Source: Otatea glauca
Lineage: Eukaryota; Streptophyta; Magnoliopsida; Poales; Poaceae
Direction of reading: 5' to 3'
Length of the DNA: 64,000 nucleotides
NCBI GenBank assembly: GCA_036346275.1
Contig: CM070723.1
Location: 32,804,176-32,868,175, forward strand
The notes under the pieces were generated by a model. That model did not search any database and was not told where the DNA came from. It saw nothing but the letters and a program-made list of their open reading frames with translations. Numbering within the stretch: the first letter of the stretch is position 1; every line of letters starts with the position of its first letter. A program made the position numbers and the translations under genes. Shown here piece by piece: positions 31,013 through 42,385 of this stretch.

Positions 31013-34000
31013 TGTAACACCCTAAAATTTGCCCTAATTTAAAATTTGAAGTTATTTTGATTTTTGAGAATTTTTGGAAATTTATTGGAATTTATTTGGA
31101 TTTATTCAAATATGGTTATTTTTGAAGTCAATTAAAATAATATAAAAATTTAATCAAAGTTTATTGGAAATATTTTATTTGAGTTCAGAATGTCTCAAAA
31201 TATTTTCAAGAATTTTTCTGCAATTTTTCCAGGTATTTTACTATTTATTTTGGCTTTGTTTATTTATCTAATTTATTTTAAATCAAAAATATTCTAAAAA
31301 TAATATGAATAGTGTTGGGCCGGCCCAGCACTGTGCCAATCCGGACAAGCACAGTGTTTCCAACCGTTACGCATCCGAACCGTAGGATCTCGATCCGGCG
31401 TCCCTCAGTTCGCCACGTCTTGTCCAAACCCGAGCCGCTCGATGGCGCTCACGTGGACGATCAGGATGGTGCCACGTCGTTTCTTCCCCGCGACATCACC
31501 GGAGCAAAAGTCGCCCATGTCTTCGCTCTTTCCGCGGCCGTTTTCACGCACGTCGATTCTCCTTTAAGTGCTTCGGTTCGCGCATTTTGTAGAGGACTTC
31601 AAGCTGCATCTTTTGCCTCCTCGCACGCATGTCGAGACCCTCTCTAGCGCCTGTCGTTGCTCGCCATAGTTGCTCTTTTACGCCGCCATCATTTTTGCTT
31701 CACCTCGCCGCCATCCGTTGGTTTCCGCTGAGCTCCGACCCCGTTCCGAGTTCACCGAAGTGAGCCGCGTCGATCCCGTTTGTTCTTCACGCCGAAGAGT
31801 CACTGTTGCGCCGCCGACCGCGTCGTCTTCCTCAGCACCGGCAACTCTTCTCTTCTGCGCTACCGTCGACCTGGCCAAACCCTGCCGACCGTCCGATCTG
31901 CATCGTGCCGCGTCGGTGAGTCCACGTAGACCTTTTCCCTGTTTTAGCCTAGCATAGTTTGTAACCGTTAGATCGTAGATCGACGGAGCATATTAGATCT
32001 AGAAGTTAGGTCTTTTGGTAGGTCTCGGCCGTTAGATCAACAGCAGACGCGTGAGATAGTACCACGTTGCTAGGGTGCACAGTAAACCGCTCGGGTACCA
32101 TGGGCCGTTGGATTGGATCTGTGCGGTGATAGTGGGTTCGAGCTGTGACGCGTGAATCCGCGTCGTTCAGATTTGAACGTGCGGCACGGATGACGCTGCG
32201 CCCTCGCCAAATCGTGTGCGGACGCGTGTGAATGTTGACCGAGGCAACGACTGATTCTTGGCTGTTGGTTTCAAACGAACCACCGAGATTTCGCCGCGTG
32301 TTGGCACGGATATCAAAGCGTCGCCTGGTGTGCTCGTGGATCCGACCGTTGGTTGAGGGAACGGTCCGGATCTTGCCACATGTGTGCACGGGAACTGAGG
32401 GGAGCCGAGCGGTGCATGTGACGTCTGCGTTGACGTCATTGCTCACGTCATCAATGGGACCCATTTGTCAGCGTCGACACAGTTCTGTGGACCGAGTCCA
32501 CCGTAGACCAGAGCCGGACCATGGACCCAGTCCATCGATCGAGGCGACGTGGCAGCACCAGGAAGCGCCACGTGTTGGTTGACGTCATGCTGACACAATA
32601 AATCGAGTTTCTTTTGAAAAATAATTATATTAATTCGGTTTATTGTTTCTAAATATATTTGTAAACTTTGAAAGACTATAACTTTTGCATTTGAACTCCG
32701 ATTGAGGTGATTTCAGTTTCTAAAAATTTGTAAAATTGTGCTATTTTTAATGACAAATTTTATTTGAATTTTTGAGGTTATTTAGTCTACTTTTTTGGTT
32801 ATTTATTTTATATATGATTTTTACGCATAGACGCAAATTTGCTGAAAAGTTTCGGGGAAGAGTTCATCACTCAAGATCAAGCTTCGGAGCACGACCTGCA
32901 ACTCTTTAAAGGCAAGTGATGCTTTGACCATTTTGATCCCAGCTTTTAAATGTATTTTGCTTTGAAATTATGCATGCTAAATTAATTAAAAATGAATTTA
33001 AATTAATTTGTGTAATATAGTTAATCAACCCATATTGTTATTGCTACCTTGAAATTATTGTTGGTATGCCCTGAAATCATTGTCACCCCAAGATTATTCA
33101 TATTTGTTGGATTTTAATATGATGCTAACATGGGAAGCTAGACCGTGATTAGACGCTTAGCCCTGCATCGAGCCATGAATGATCTTTCGTGTAATGCCAC
33201 AATTTTGACTACTGAAATATTGAATGTATTTTGAAAGTGGTGTGATGATGCCACCTGATGAAATTGAAGTACGGAGACTTGTGTGGTTCTGTACCGATGT
33301 TGAGTTATTGTTGGCATGTGTTACACAATAAGCAACTGGGTGGGAAATGATTTAGACTGGGGCAAGTAACAAGAGGCTTTGTGCCAGGTGGGCCTGTGTG
33401 GCTATGTGTTGTTGAGTGTGTGAGTCTGTGTGTCACATTGGGCTGTGTGCCACTGTTGAGAGAAGGAAGTCTTGCTTTGGTCGGCTAAGGACTTCACCTT
33501 GCAAGTCTTTAAACTGAGTCACTCGTACAACCACATGTCTGGTATGCGACAGACCTAGTTGATTAGGGTCCTGATATCTTTTCTCTAAAACCTCAGGATG
33601 ACAGTACACAGGGGTGTATCTGTGTGGGGAGCGTACCTGTGCTACGGCTTGGTGCCCATCCAACGGTGTTAGCCTGTCCTTTACTTCGGCTCTGTGTGAG
33701 GGGAGTGATAGTGAATTTAATACCAGAGAGGTTCATTGGTTAAGGTAGAGGTTCCTAAAAGGCTTTGTTGCGGGCAATCACCTGTGTGGTGAGCGGTTGT
33801 ATCTTGTGGGTAAAGTGTACAACCTCTGCGAGTGTCAAATCTATTCGAATAGCCGTGCTTGCGGTATTTAGTAATGCTCGGGGATGACAGTCAAGGGTTA
33901 GATCTTCAAAAATAAAATGTAGAAAGGGTGGTTGTGTGCCAGTGTTGAAAATGAATTGATTAAGGCTGTGTGCCGAGTTTTTATGGAGAAAAACCATTCG

Positions 34001-34539
34001 CAGAACTTTGTACTAATTATAACTGTTCCACTGCTTTTAATCTATGTAAGATATTAGTTTGAAAATGTTGTTTGATGCTAAAGAACCAATTAAACCAATT
34101 ATTTGGAATAAGCATTGCATATAGTAATAGCGCTGCATTCTGTGCATTACTTGTTGAGTGCCTTGAGTTCTCACCCTGTGCCTACCAACCCAATATCAGT
34201 GGAGGAGTCTACGTCAGCATGGGAGGAGTACAACGAAGAGCCGGACAATTAGGGAGCAAGCCCAGTCAGTTGCCTGTGGCAAGTTGATGGGTTCTACGAC
34301 ATCTATTTGTTTTCCGCTGTTATCTTTGTAACTCTAATAATGTAAGCCCTGCGGGGCTGATCTTATGTAAGAACACCATAAAATCGTAAACTCAGTTTAT
34401 ATAAATGTTGCACTACTTATTAATGTATCGCTGTTAATGTCTGTGATGTTTAACTCTGTAAAGACTGTGTGCACTAGTGTGATCCTGGACTAGTGCTGAA
34501 TACACAGAGGGTCCGAATTTACATATTCGGGTCCCAACA
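31013..34539 (+). repeat. 3' LTR of the chromodomain gypsy (3.5 kb, full length)
   Basis: Begins TGTAACACCC and ends GGGTCCCAACA next to TGATG. Sequence before about 31830 and after about 32945 aligns with the 5' LTR; the GC-rich 1.1-kb block between them is unique to this copy. Apparent paired frames in both LTRs (for example FPTVTHPNRRISIRR at 19575 and 31312) are LTR copies of each other, not genes. Confidence 0.92.
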
Positions 34540-34544
34540 TGATG

Positions 34545-35054
34545 CCTTGTAAAAGATATAATATGGATGTAAACGAAAGACCAGACAAATGATCTAGCGT
34601 GATTTTTTTACAAACGCTGAAAGATGATACAGACAGAGACATATCCATAATTGAAATGACACGGAAAAATCGCACATGAGTTGCGTGATCACGACATGCC
34701 AACTTTTCACAAGCATCGCAATCGTACACCATTGTCTTCTCAAAACACGAAGAATGTGCCTCTTAGGCTATGTTTATAATGAGTTAGTCCATCGTGAGGA
34801 CCATTCTAAAATGTGTTAGTCCATAATTTTCGGACAATATGGCCTTATTCCTCAATTTTGAGCTACTGCTTATGAGTCAGAAAAAAAGGTCTCTGATTCC
34901 AAAAAAAAATCAGAGGGCCGGAGCCGAGATTTCCTGTTACCGCCAAACACATGTAATCTCGAGATATATCTTAGGGAAGAACAGCACAACACTCTCAGTT
35001 TGAACTTGGGTTTAAATTTCAGAATTGAGGATAAATGCTTCTGCAAACAGATTA
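34545..35054. other. Non-coding; no recognised feature
   Basis: Sequence immediately right of the gypsy target duplication. Short AGTTAGTCCAT phrases recur near 34780 and 34820. No gene or element end is supported. Confidence 0.4.
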
Positions 35055-35312
35055 CTCCCTCGGATCACAAAAGAGTGAGTTTTGGGAGAGATGCATTCAA
35101 ACTTTCTAAACTTTGGCTACTGATATCTTTATTAATATTTAGATTTGACACACATAAATTAAAATGATATATCCAAGCTTGTTTGAAAAGTACTTCCAAA
35201 ATATTATAATTTTATTATATTTTATAAATATATTAAATAGAAATTAATGATCAAAATGGCATTTTGGAGACCATATCAACATCCAAAATATCACTCTATT
35301 GACTAGAGGAAG
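35055..35312. mobile_element. Stowaway-like MITE (258 bp)
   Basis: Ends CTCCCTCGGATCACAAAAGAG and, on the minus strand, CTTCCTCTAGTCAATAGAG with TTTTGG nearby form an imperfect inverted repeat. TA lies on both sides (35053-35054 and 35313-35314), the Tc1/mariner-type duplication. The interior is AT-rich with no gene. Confidence 0.75.
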
Positions 35313-35314
35313 TA

Positions 35315-36026
35315 TAAGGGCACTCCAAATGCTCCACTTGAAACCATTTCTAGGGGTTTCCATGTAAGGACAAGGGTGACTCGTAGAAAAAATTAAAGAT
35401 GAGAGAAAGGATAGCCATTTCTTCCTAGAGATACAACCTCGACATGAAATCGAAAGAAGAAATAACCAATTTTTACATTGGGGAATAAGTTGTATCTCAA
35501 GCACAAAAATGCAGCCCGAGCCCATGTCCACTGATGCCGCCCCACTGCTGCCCGCCATGGCCACTACCCCACGTGCTATCACTGCCCCACCGCTGCCCCC
35601 ATCAACACCGACCTATCTGCTTTTGCTTTCCAGATCCAAGCCAGATTTGACTAGATCTGGATAGCGCCGACATTACTAGAAAGGGAGAAGGCGGCAGCAG
35701 TGAGGTAGATCAATGTCATAGCCGTATAGGAGAAAGAAGGTGGCCACGTGGTGAGGCAATCAGGACTAGAGCTCCACACATCGATGAAGCTTGGCTTATC
35801 TCTACCTCCACTCCTCAACCATTGTGTGCCCTCATTCGGCTTAGATCTAGTCGACAGCGCTTGGGGAATGTGGGGATGATAGAGGAAGCTTGGGGGAGGA
35901 AGGGGAGGCAGTGGTCGGTGATGGCGGAGATGCTGATAGGTGAGGCAGCACACAGGGATGAGCGATGGAGCGGCGTTGTCAGTGGTGAGAAAGAGAAAGT
36001 GGGAGGATTGAGAGAGAAAGAGAAAG
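35315..36026. other. Non-coding; no recognised gene
   Basis: Contains CCACTGCTGCCCGCCATGG-like and GCGGCAGCAGTGAGG segments with moderate GC. Open frames on either strand (for example 35651-35953, minus) lack domain features. It ends at the CACTA terminus at 36027. Confidence 0.35.
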
Positions 36027-36354
36027 CACTACTACAGGAATGAACATCACAATCGGTTCTTTTTGGTTATCACAGTCAGTTTTATCAAGTCTTTAGACAG
36101 TAATGAAGCGGTGCTATCAAGTCGGTTCTCGCCCGATTGTGATGAGTGCCTCATCACTATCGATTCTTATAAAGAATCGATAGAGATGACGCCATCATCT
36201 CTATCGATTTTTTCTAAGAACCGATAGTGATGAGTAGGTTATCACTATCGGTTCTTATAAAGAACCGATAGTGATGATGATCCGTTCTTTGTTAGAACCG
36301 GTAGTGATGAGGGGTGTGCTGTTTTCCAATGCACCCTCAAAAAACAGCACATAT

Positions 36355-36480
36355 TACACACAGTATACATGTATCACATTCAGACAGTATAGATTACACA
36401 TGGTATGCACATATCACATTCACACAGCATAGATTACACATAGTATGCACATATCACATTCACAGAACACAAACAATTTA
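36355..36480 (+). repeat. Tandem repeat of about 45 bp in the CACTA fragment
   Basis: The phrase CAGTATAGATTACACATGGTATGCACATATCACATTCACA occurs nearly three times in a row with small changes (starting near 36363, 36387 and 36426). Confidence 0.7.
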
Positions 36481-36639
36481 TTAGAACACACATATGACAT
36501 TCGTTCACAATATAGAACACAAACATGCTTAATAGTCAGTACACATGCATATCGCTTTTACATATATAATATTGTTTACATATGGACTAGTAAGAGCCTT
36601 TAGGATCTCTAAACCTCCTGTCCTCCGATATAACTTCTA

Positions 36640-37245
36640 TCCAGTATCACTGGCATAAGTGGTCTCGTAATTTGTTGAGTTCTTTGCTTTGTAAGATCTT
36701 CTGCAAAATAGAAATGAGTGCACTAATTTAAGTTTTAAAATTTGTATGTAAAAGGCTAAGTGTATAGGCATGTACATATACCATAGGGAAAATATCTGGG
36801 CCGTCGACCACGAGCAGCATGTGATGCATGATGAAGCCGCACAGGTCGTTGTTGCCCTATTGATGACATTGTGAAGAAAAAAAAAGAAATTAACACATAA
36901 AGAATAGATGTTAGAAAAAAATAATCCAATGTATGCTAGGCACTTGTACCTTGAAACGCTTATACTCCAGCTTGTCTCCCCATTTGTCATCGTATTGCCC
37001 TCCTTCAACGACGTAGGACGAGAAACCCATATATACATTAGAGAGATACCCTTGAGTCAAAAAAGAAATGAACATAGTTAAATATAGAAAGTATTAAGTT
37101 ACAATAATATACTTACTTCTCCAAAGGAGGCTTGATCGCGTAGACCAACAGTCTCTTCTCGATCAAGTTAAAAGTGTAGACTTTATTTTCACTCGGAGCA
37201 AGCTTGAGTAGAACCCATAGTTTGCTTATTAAATGGTATGGAAGT
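36640..37245 (-). pseudogene. CACTA Ulp1/C48 peptidase fragment
   Basis: On the minus strand 37040-36955 reads YMGFSSYVVEGGQYDDKWGD, and after an AG-ended intron-like stretch 36862-36790 reads QGNNDLCGFIMHHMLLVVDG, with a Gln and a Cys placed as in the C48 peptidase active site. A segment near 37200-37120 (LLKLAPSENKVYTFNLIEKR) resembles the region after the catalytic His. Several stops are present. The assignment is moderate because only short motifs are seen. Confidence 0.5.
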
Positions 37246-37337
37246 GCGAAAAAATAAGTTCATAATTTTTTTTAACTTAAAGGTACTAGAGTAACTCCTA
37301 CAGTATTTTCGATCAAGTTGCGAACTTCTTGTAGGCG

Positions 37338-37532
37338 CTTGCCAAGTGCCAGCTCATCGTGACCGAAGACGGATTTCCCGTTGAGGCTGGATGCGGTGTT
37401 GCATTTCCATGCAAGGAGACCGACACGGTGCATGCTAAGCTTTTGGGGAAGGGCAACATGAGGGTGCAGGTCGACTATGTCAGGAAGACTCCTATCTCAT
37501 GTGCTGGAGTTCCCCCCAAACGAAGATATCAC
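37338..37532 (+). pseudogene. CACTA second-gene fragment (DUF8039-like)
   Basis: The plus-strand frame reads ALAKCQLIVTEDGFPVEAG then GVAFPCKETDTVHAKLLGKG and MRVQVDYVRK, the typical pattern of the DUF8039-like domain of grass CACTA second genes (hydrophobic-A-x-G-V-A-x-P ... VH ... RVQVD). It is cut off by the copia LTR at 37533. It points opposite to the Ulp1 fragment at 36640-37245, although in intact elements the two domains are on the same strand. Confidence 0.65.
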
Positions 37533-38193
37533 TTAAGAGAAACGTAGTATGCTACACTAGCACAAAAAAAATCTACCACATAACCAGAAAACTACTCACA
37601 AGAAGGGAATTATAGATTAGATTACCACTAGACGCGTAGATGCGGAATCCTTCACGCGTCGATGTAGTGGATCGTCCTTGCCACAGTCGTTGCGTCGACG
37701 GAGTGGATCGTCCTTGCCTCGTTGTGGATCGTCCACCCACGCCGCAGTCGCAGCAGCGTCACCGCAGTAGTCCACTCGTCCAGGGATGGAACGCCGTGCG
37801 TCGGTGTGCAAGCAACTGGTCGCTCGGCAGGGGCAGCGAGAGGAGGAGGCTAAGGTTTCGGGTGAAACACTTCTAAACCGTGGAAAGCACACCCTGCACC
37901 CACCCTCCTCCACTCCTTATATAGCCCTAAGATGAAACCCTAAACCAGGGCCCATAAGTGTGCTAAGCCCACGAGGTCCATTAATTACGGATCCAATCCA
38001 AATTAATGCGTCCCAGCCCATTAAGTGTGTGACCCTGCAGGTTCACGTACGTTTGGACATGGATTCGGAAAACTCCTTTTCAATTCAAAAGTTGGTAGCG
38101 GCTCCTTGCAAAGCATGCCAACTCCCAAACATACTATAATCAAATCGGACAGAACCTATTAAAAGTACTCATGTAATAATCCCTTTGCCAAGT
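37533..38193 (-). repeat. Left copia LTR, first half (minus orientation)
   Basis: Starts TTAAGAGAAACGTAG, equivalent to TGAAGAGGAACGCGG of the solo LTR, and runs colinear with it to CCCTTTGCCAAGT where the Tat gypsy element is inserted. A TATATAG promoter element lies at about 37917-37924 (minus sense). The flank on the left is ATCAC. Confidence 0.92.
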
Positions 38194-38821
38194 TGTTTGC
38201 ACCAAAATTTGGTAAGTATAGTCAAATCGGCAATAAAGTCAGACACGTGGAAATTAACGAACAGGATTGGAAAGATTTGAAGGTAATTGGTAACAGCAAG
38301 ATTTTTAAAGAAACAACCGTCCGAGATATGGCCGATACGGATCAGGACTTGAAACGTGTTGTAAAAGGATACGATCGGCCGATGGGTATAAAATAAGGGT
38401 CGAAGCAAACTGCAAGGGCATCCAACACAATACAATCAACCAGCCTTTACTCTTACTTTTTCCTGTCGACTAGGAGTAGCTTTTGTAACTTAGTCTTTGT
38501 AATCGATTTGATCAATAAAGTTGCGCATCGCCAATTGTTGATCTTCATCAATTACGCTCCAGGTTTGATTTATTCTGATTTTGTTGCACATCGCCTTCTT
38601 CAGAATCGATCTGCCATTATCCTGTAATTAGCCTTAATCGGCTAATTAGACTTACCCTGTTACTTCGATCTCGATCGGCTTCAAGCTGATTGGGTCTAAG
38701 CCGATTGATCCTCACGATCGGCTTTTGAGTGAATTTTATATTCTTTACCTCACGCTCTAAACCCGGTGTTCGTCTGGTGTGCTGTTGTCAGAAACCCTAT
38801 ATCAAGTTTTTGATGCCAACA
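38194..38821 (+). repeat. 5' LTR of the Tat gypsy
   Basis: 628 bp, from TGTTTGCACC to TGATGCCAACA. A GGTATAAAATAAGGG sequence near 38385 is a likely TATA box. Near 38640-38730 several GATCGGCTT and AAGCCGATT copies cluster. Confidence 0.92.
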
Positions 38822-38827
38822 CACTCT

Positions 38828-38845
38828 TGGCACGCCCAGTGGGAC
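38828..38845 (+). promoter_or_regulatory. Primer binding site of the Tat gypsy (tRNA not assigned)
   Basis: TGGCACGCCCAGTGGGAC starts six bases after the 5' LTR end and has the expected TGG start. I do not assign the tRNA from memory. Confidence 0.65.
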
Positions 38846-38846
38846 C

Positions 38847-41148
38847 ATGTCTTCGTCAGGAAAGTCGATTCCGCCATCCGATCTCAACACAGAAGCCATA
38901 ATCGTCCCAACAATGGACGATTTGACTATAGAACAACGTCAAGAGATTGAAGCTCGGAAGACTGCGTTGGAGGAGATGATGCTAAGCTATTATCAGAAAA
39001 CTAGACGTGGCGTCACTCAAAAATCCGCCTTGCCGACGGTCAACGCCCTGGGAGATGCGGGTGTCACAGAACCGATAAGCCGATATCTGCCTGCTCAAGC
39101 CAAATTATCGGCTATGATTAATCAGTCTGTGCACCACGCCTTAATAAACCAATCATCAGCTCTTGTGACAACGCTTAAGCCGATGATAGTAAATAGTGTT
39201 AAAACTATAGCCCAGGAGTTAGCCTCGTCAGGTAGTCTGCTTGACCCATTGCAAGGTCTACCGAATTATCCTGTTTTTTCAGTGGCCCAAAATACGCAGA
39301 GCACACCAGCCGATCCTAAACCATCGGCTATAACCTCACCCCCTACCATGATGCCTACTCAGCCCACTATAATATTGCCTAGAGACCCACGGCCAAGTGG
39401 GGTGAGCCATTACCACGCATACACCGACGCCGCTAAGTTAGACGCATCAAAAAATCTGCCACCGTAGGCTCCATTCTATGCTTTTTCGCAATCGGTTTCA
39501 CAGCCGATTGGGCCTGAAAGATACCCACATGAACCTACCCTGCTTAGAAATCCAGGTCCGCATAGGGTAGTAACTTATTCAGAGCCTTTCGTCCCAATAC
39601 CAGAACCACAGGTCAGGCATAATAGGTATGATCAGTATACTCGTATGCCGTCGGCTCAGCATAATTGGCAACCTGAGTTTGCACTTGGGGGGCAGAATGC
39701 CAACTATGATCAACATTATCAGGGGCCTGCGGTGCCAATGGCCGATAATGCAAACTAGGTCGACCAAATCTCCGCTGTCTTAAGGGACCAATTCGACATA
39801 CAACCAAAGGGGAAGGTTATCGGCTACAGAAAGTCGTATCCTGATTACATAGATTGTATGCCTTACCCTCACAATTTCAGAGTCCCAGATTTTGCAAAAT
39901 TCTCTGGTGATGATTCAACTACCACTCTAGAACACATCGGACGCTTTATCGCTCAATGCGGCGAAGCGGCTTAGTTCGATGGACTGAAAATAAGACTGTT
40001 CCCATTGTCACTGTCCGGGGCAACCTTTACTTGGTTTACTTGTTTGCCTCCAAATTCGGTCCACTTATGGAACGATTTGGAAAGCCGATTCCACGAATAT
40101 TTTTTCTTAGGCAGTTTAGAACTCAGGATTTCAGACCTAAGTTCTGTTCGCCAGAAATTTGGAGAATCGGTAACTGATTACATTAAGAGGTTCAGGGAAA
40201 CTAGAAACCGAAGTTTTAGTGTCACATTGCCCGATAACCAGCTTGCTGATTTGGCTTTTCAAGGATTAATTCCACCACTTAGAGCTCTAAATTTGGAGGG
40301 CAAGAGTTCAACGATTTAAGCCATCTGCTTCATCATGTATCGGCTCAGGAAAGCCGATTCCCAGATTATAAAGTGTTCAAAGATAGATTTAAAAATAACG
40401 GCAATAAAGAAAAGGATAAAGTTAAAGTCAATATGGTGGATTATTGTCCAAGCGATTCTTCAGAAGACGATGAAGCGGAAATAAATATAGCCGAATGGGT
40501 AAAAGGGTCTAAGAAGTCCCTAGTGTGTTCTTGGCTAAAGTTGACTAGAAATAAGTCGGAAGTTAAGTATGCCTTTGATGTTTCCAAGTGTGATCGTATT
40601 TTCGATCTATTATTACAAGAAAAGATAATACGGTTACGCGAGGGACATGTCATACCATCGGCTGACGAGATCAAGAAACACAGGTATTGCAAGTGGCACC
40701 ATTCTTTTTCTCACAATACTAACGACTGCAATATTTTTCGTCAACAGATCCAGCCGGCTATTGAGGATGGTCGGCTAAAATTTGCTGATGAGCCGACCAT
40801 GCAAGTCGACGCTGATCCATTCCCAATTAACATGGTTCAATGTTCGGCTAAAGGAAAGGAGCCGATGCATGATGAGCCAAAGAAGGATCGGCAAGTCAAT
40901 ATTCAATCGAATTCAAACGGCTGCCAGACGTTAAAAATTACAATCAGCTCATTACAAATAGAAGCCGATTATGAAGGAAAAAATTCGAGAACCATTAAAC
41001 CCAAGGGAAATCCTCAGGTGGGCAAATGGTACAAAGCTAAAAAATCACCATCAAGGCAATCAGCTAGAAGACTGGGACCAACGTTTTCACAATTGATGGA
41101 GAAATATGAAAGAATGAATGGCCCACCACGATATCCTACTCGCCGGTA
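38847..41148 (+). pseudogene. Tat gypsy gag
   Basis: Starts ATG 38847 (MSSSGKSIPPSDLNTEAII), immediately after the PBS. A polar N-terminal region with a Glu-rich helix (TIEQRQEIEARKTALEEMM) is followed by a Pro-rich linker and the capsid part from about 39850: YPDYIDCMPYPHNFRVPDF, then LSLSGATFTWFTCLPPNSV, SRFHEYFF and ADLAFQGLIPPLR. The zone after 40370 (Asp/Glu-rich, then YCKWHHSFSHNTNDC, a Cys/His segment near 40690) leads toward protease. Stops at 39465 and 39757, and further stops near 39973 and 40317, break it; at least one shift is needed. Confidence 0.85.
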
Positions 41149-41431
41149 GGATAATTTATACCAAACCGAAAATGTGGAGAGAGCACATAGAAGGTGTCCC
41201 TTTTGGCAGTTTTGCTGAGAAAGGGGAGTAGTATTGCCATCGCCGTATACGTGCCCGATGGAGCACTATCCCCGAGACGATTGGCCAAGACAATCGGCTA
41301 GAGATAGGCTGTCCGGGCCGATTCGATATCATAGCCAGGGTTACAGAAGGCCTGTTCGTGAAAGAATATCTGAACCAAACTAGGTACCGGACCAGGTCGA
41401 AACACGGAGGCCCAATTCAGACTAGGAAGAT

Positions 41432-42361
41432 TTGGCTGGCCAGATACGAAAGCCAATAGAGCCCAAGCCTAGGTGGTGTCCATCTGGCCTTAGCCGATCG
41501 CAGCGCAGATGGCTTCAGAGGCTAAGGACGCAGGAGATCCGACAAGCCGACGCCGAAAAACAGAGAGATGAGACTTTTAATGAGCTTTGTCAGGTCAAGG
41601 TTGTCAAAAAAGAGTGGAGAAAAAAGGAACAAGCCGAGGAAGATTTTGAATCGGCAGATGGTCTAGATTCTCCTATGATTAGGGACGATACACCCCCAAT
41701 GGACATCAATATGGTGTTCACACTGCCGGCCGAATTCAAAATCAAAACTGAGTCGGTTAAAGGAACTTTTACTCAATCATGTTCAGGCATTCAAAACGCT
41801 ATCTTTGAAAAACCAAGAGATGATCATCAGCATCTGAAACCATTATATCTGAAAGGGTGTATAAATGGGAAGCCGATATTAAGGATGCTGATAGACGGTG
41901 GAGCTACAGTAAACTTGATGCCCTATATGACTTGCAAGAAACTGGGTAAGTCCGATGAAGACTTGATTAAAACTAACATGGTTTTAAACGACTTCACAGG
42001 CGATCCTACAGAAGCTAAAGGCGTCATGGTTACAGAACTAACCGTCGGCAGTAAAACTTTGCCGACTGCGTTTTTTGTTATTGATACCAAAGGAAATTAC
42101 AGCGTTCTGCTTGGAAGAGATTGGATTCACGCCAACTGCTGCATCCCGTCGACTATGCATCAAGCGCTTGTCCAGTGGAACGGAGAAGAAGTTGAAATTG
42201 TCAGGCCGATACATCGGCTCATATTGCTATGGCTAGTTCTGATGCAAATTGGCAACATGAAAAGCCGGATGCATATCGCGAAAAACACTAGAAGACTGCG
42301 ATTTCATCTGCGTGAGCAAAACAGGACTTGTGCCAATCAGTGTCAGACCAGGCACGTTTGA
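41432..42361 (+). pseudogene. Tat gypsy aspartic protease region
   Basis: This open frame contains the protease motif LRMLIDGGATVNLMP (near 41880-41925). The catalytic triplet is DGG where most retroelements have D-S/T-G. FVIDTKGNYSVLLGRDWIH follows, the usual C-terminal part of gypsy proteases. An upstream basic, Glu-rich segment links to gag. The frame is lost after a Cys/Arg-rich end at 42361. Confidence 0.85.
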
Positions 42362-42385
42362 TCAAGCAAACGAAGTGTTGCGCCG

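Larger units (their letters stand above)
19273..34539 (+). mobile_element. Chromodomain Ty3/gypsy element (Tekay-like chromovirus), 15.3 kb with nested LTRs
   Basis: A complete but dead element. LTRs start TGTAACACCCTAAAATTT; the outer flanks TGATG (19268-19272 and 34540-34544) are a perfect 5-bp target duplication. Order: 5' LTR, PBS, extra leader frame, gag with zinc knuckle, protease, reverse transcriptase, RNase H, integrase, chromodomain, polypurine tract, 3' LTR. The C-terminal chromodomain and very long LTRs point to the Tekay (Del) lineage. Two later LTR-element insertions, now solo LTRs, sit at 22915-24270 and 27483-29660. Stops and frameshifts occur in every protein region. Confidence 0.93.
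36027..37532. mobile_element. Left part of a third CACTA element, interrupted by the copia pair
   Basis: The end CACTACTACAGGAATGAAC is followed by subterminal repeats ATCACTATCGGTTCTTATAAAG with their inverse AAGAACCGATAGTGATGA (36150-36310). The trinucleotide AAG precedes it; the partner end is not in the window, presumably because the copia inverted pair (37533-63998) was inserted inside the element. Fragments of its second gene lie within, in two orientations. Confidence 0.75.

Noticed and set aside
19575..31957. Paired frames at 19575-19886 and 31312-31647 (FPTVTHPNRRISIRR)
   Set aside because: They lie at the same position in the two LTRs of one element; similarity is explained by LTR identity.
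21225..34287. Paired frames at 21225-21512 and 34072-34287 (NQLNQ...FCALLVECLE)
   Set aside because: Also matching positions in the two LTRs of the chromodomain gypsy element, with no domain features.
36637..37038. 133-codon minus-strand frame read as an independent gene
   Set aside because: The open frame is not the one that carries the C48-like motifs; it spans an intron-like T-rich stretch and has no domain.
22958..37876. Arg-rich frames inside copia LTRs (about 22934-23266, 37617-37913, 63701-63892)
   Set aside because: All fall in the same repeated GTCGATGTAGTGGATCGTCC-rich part of the LTR and change frame between copies.
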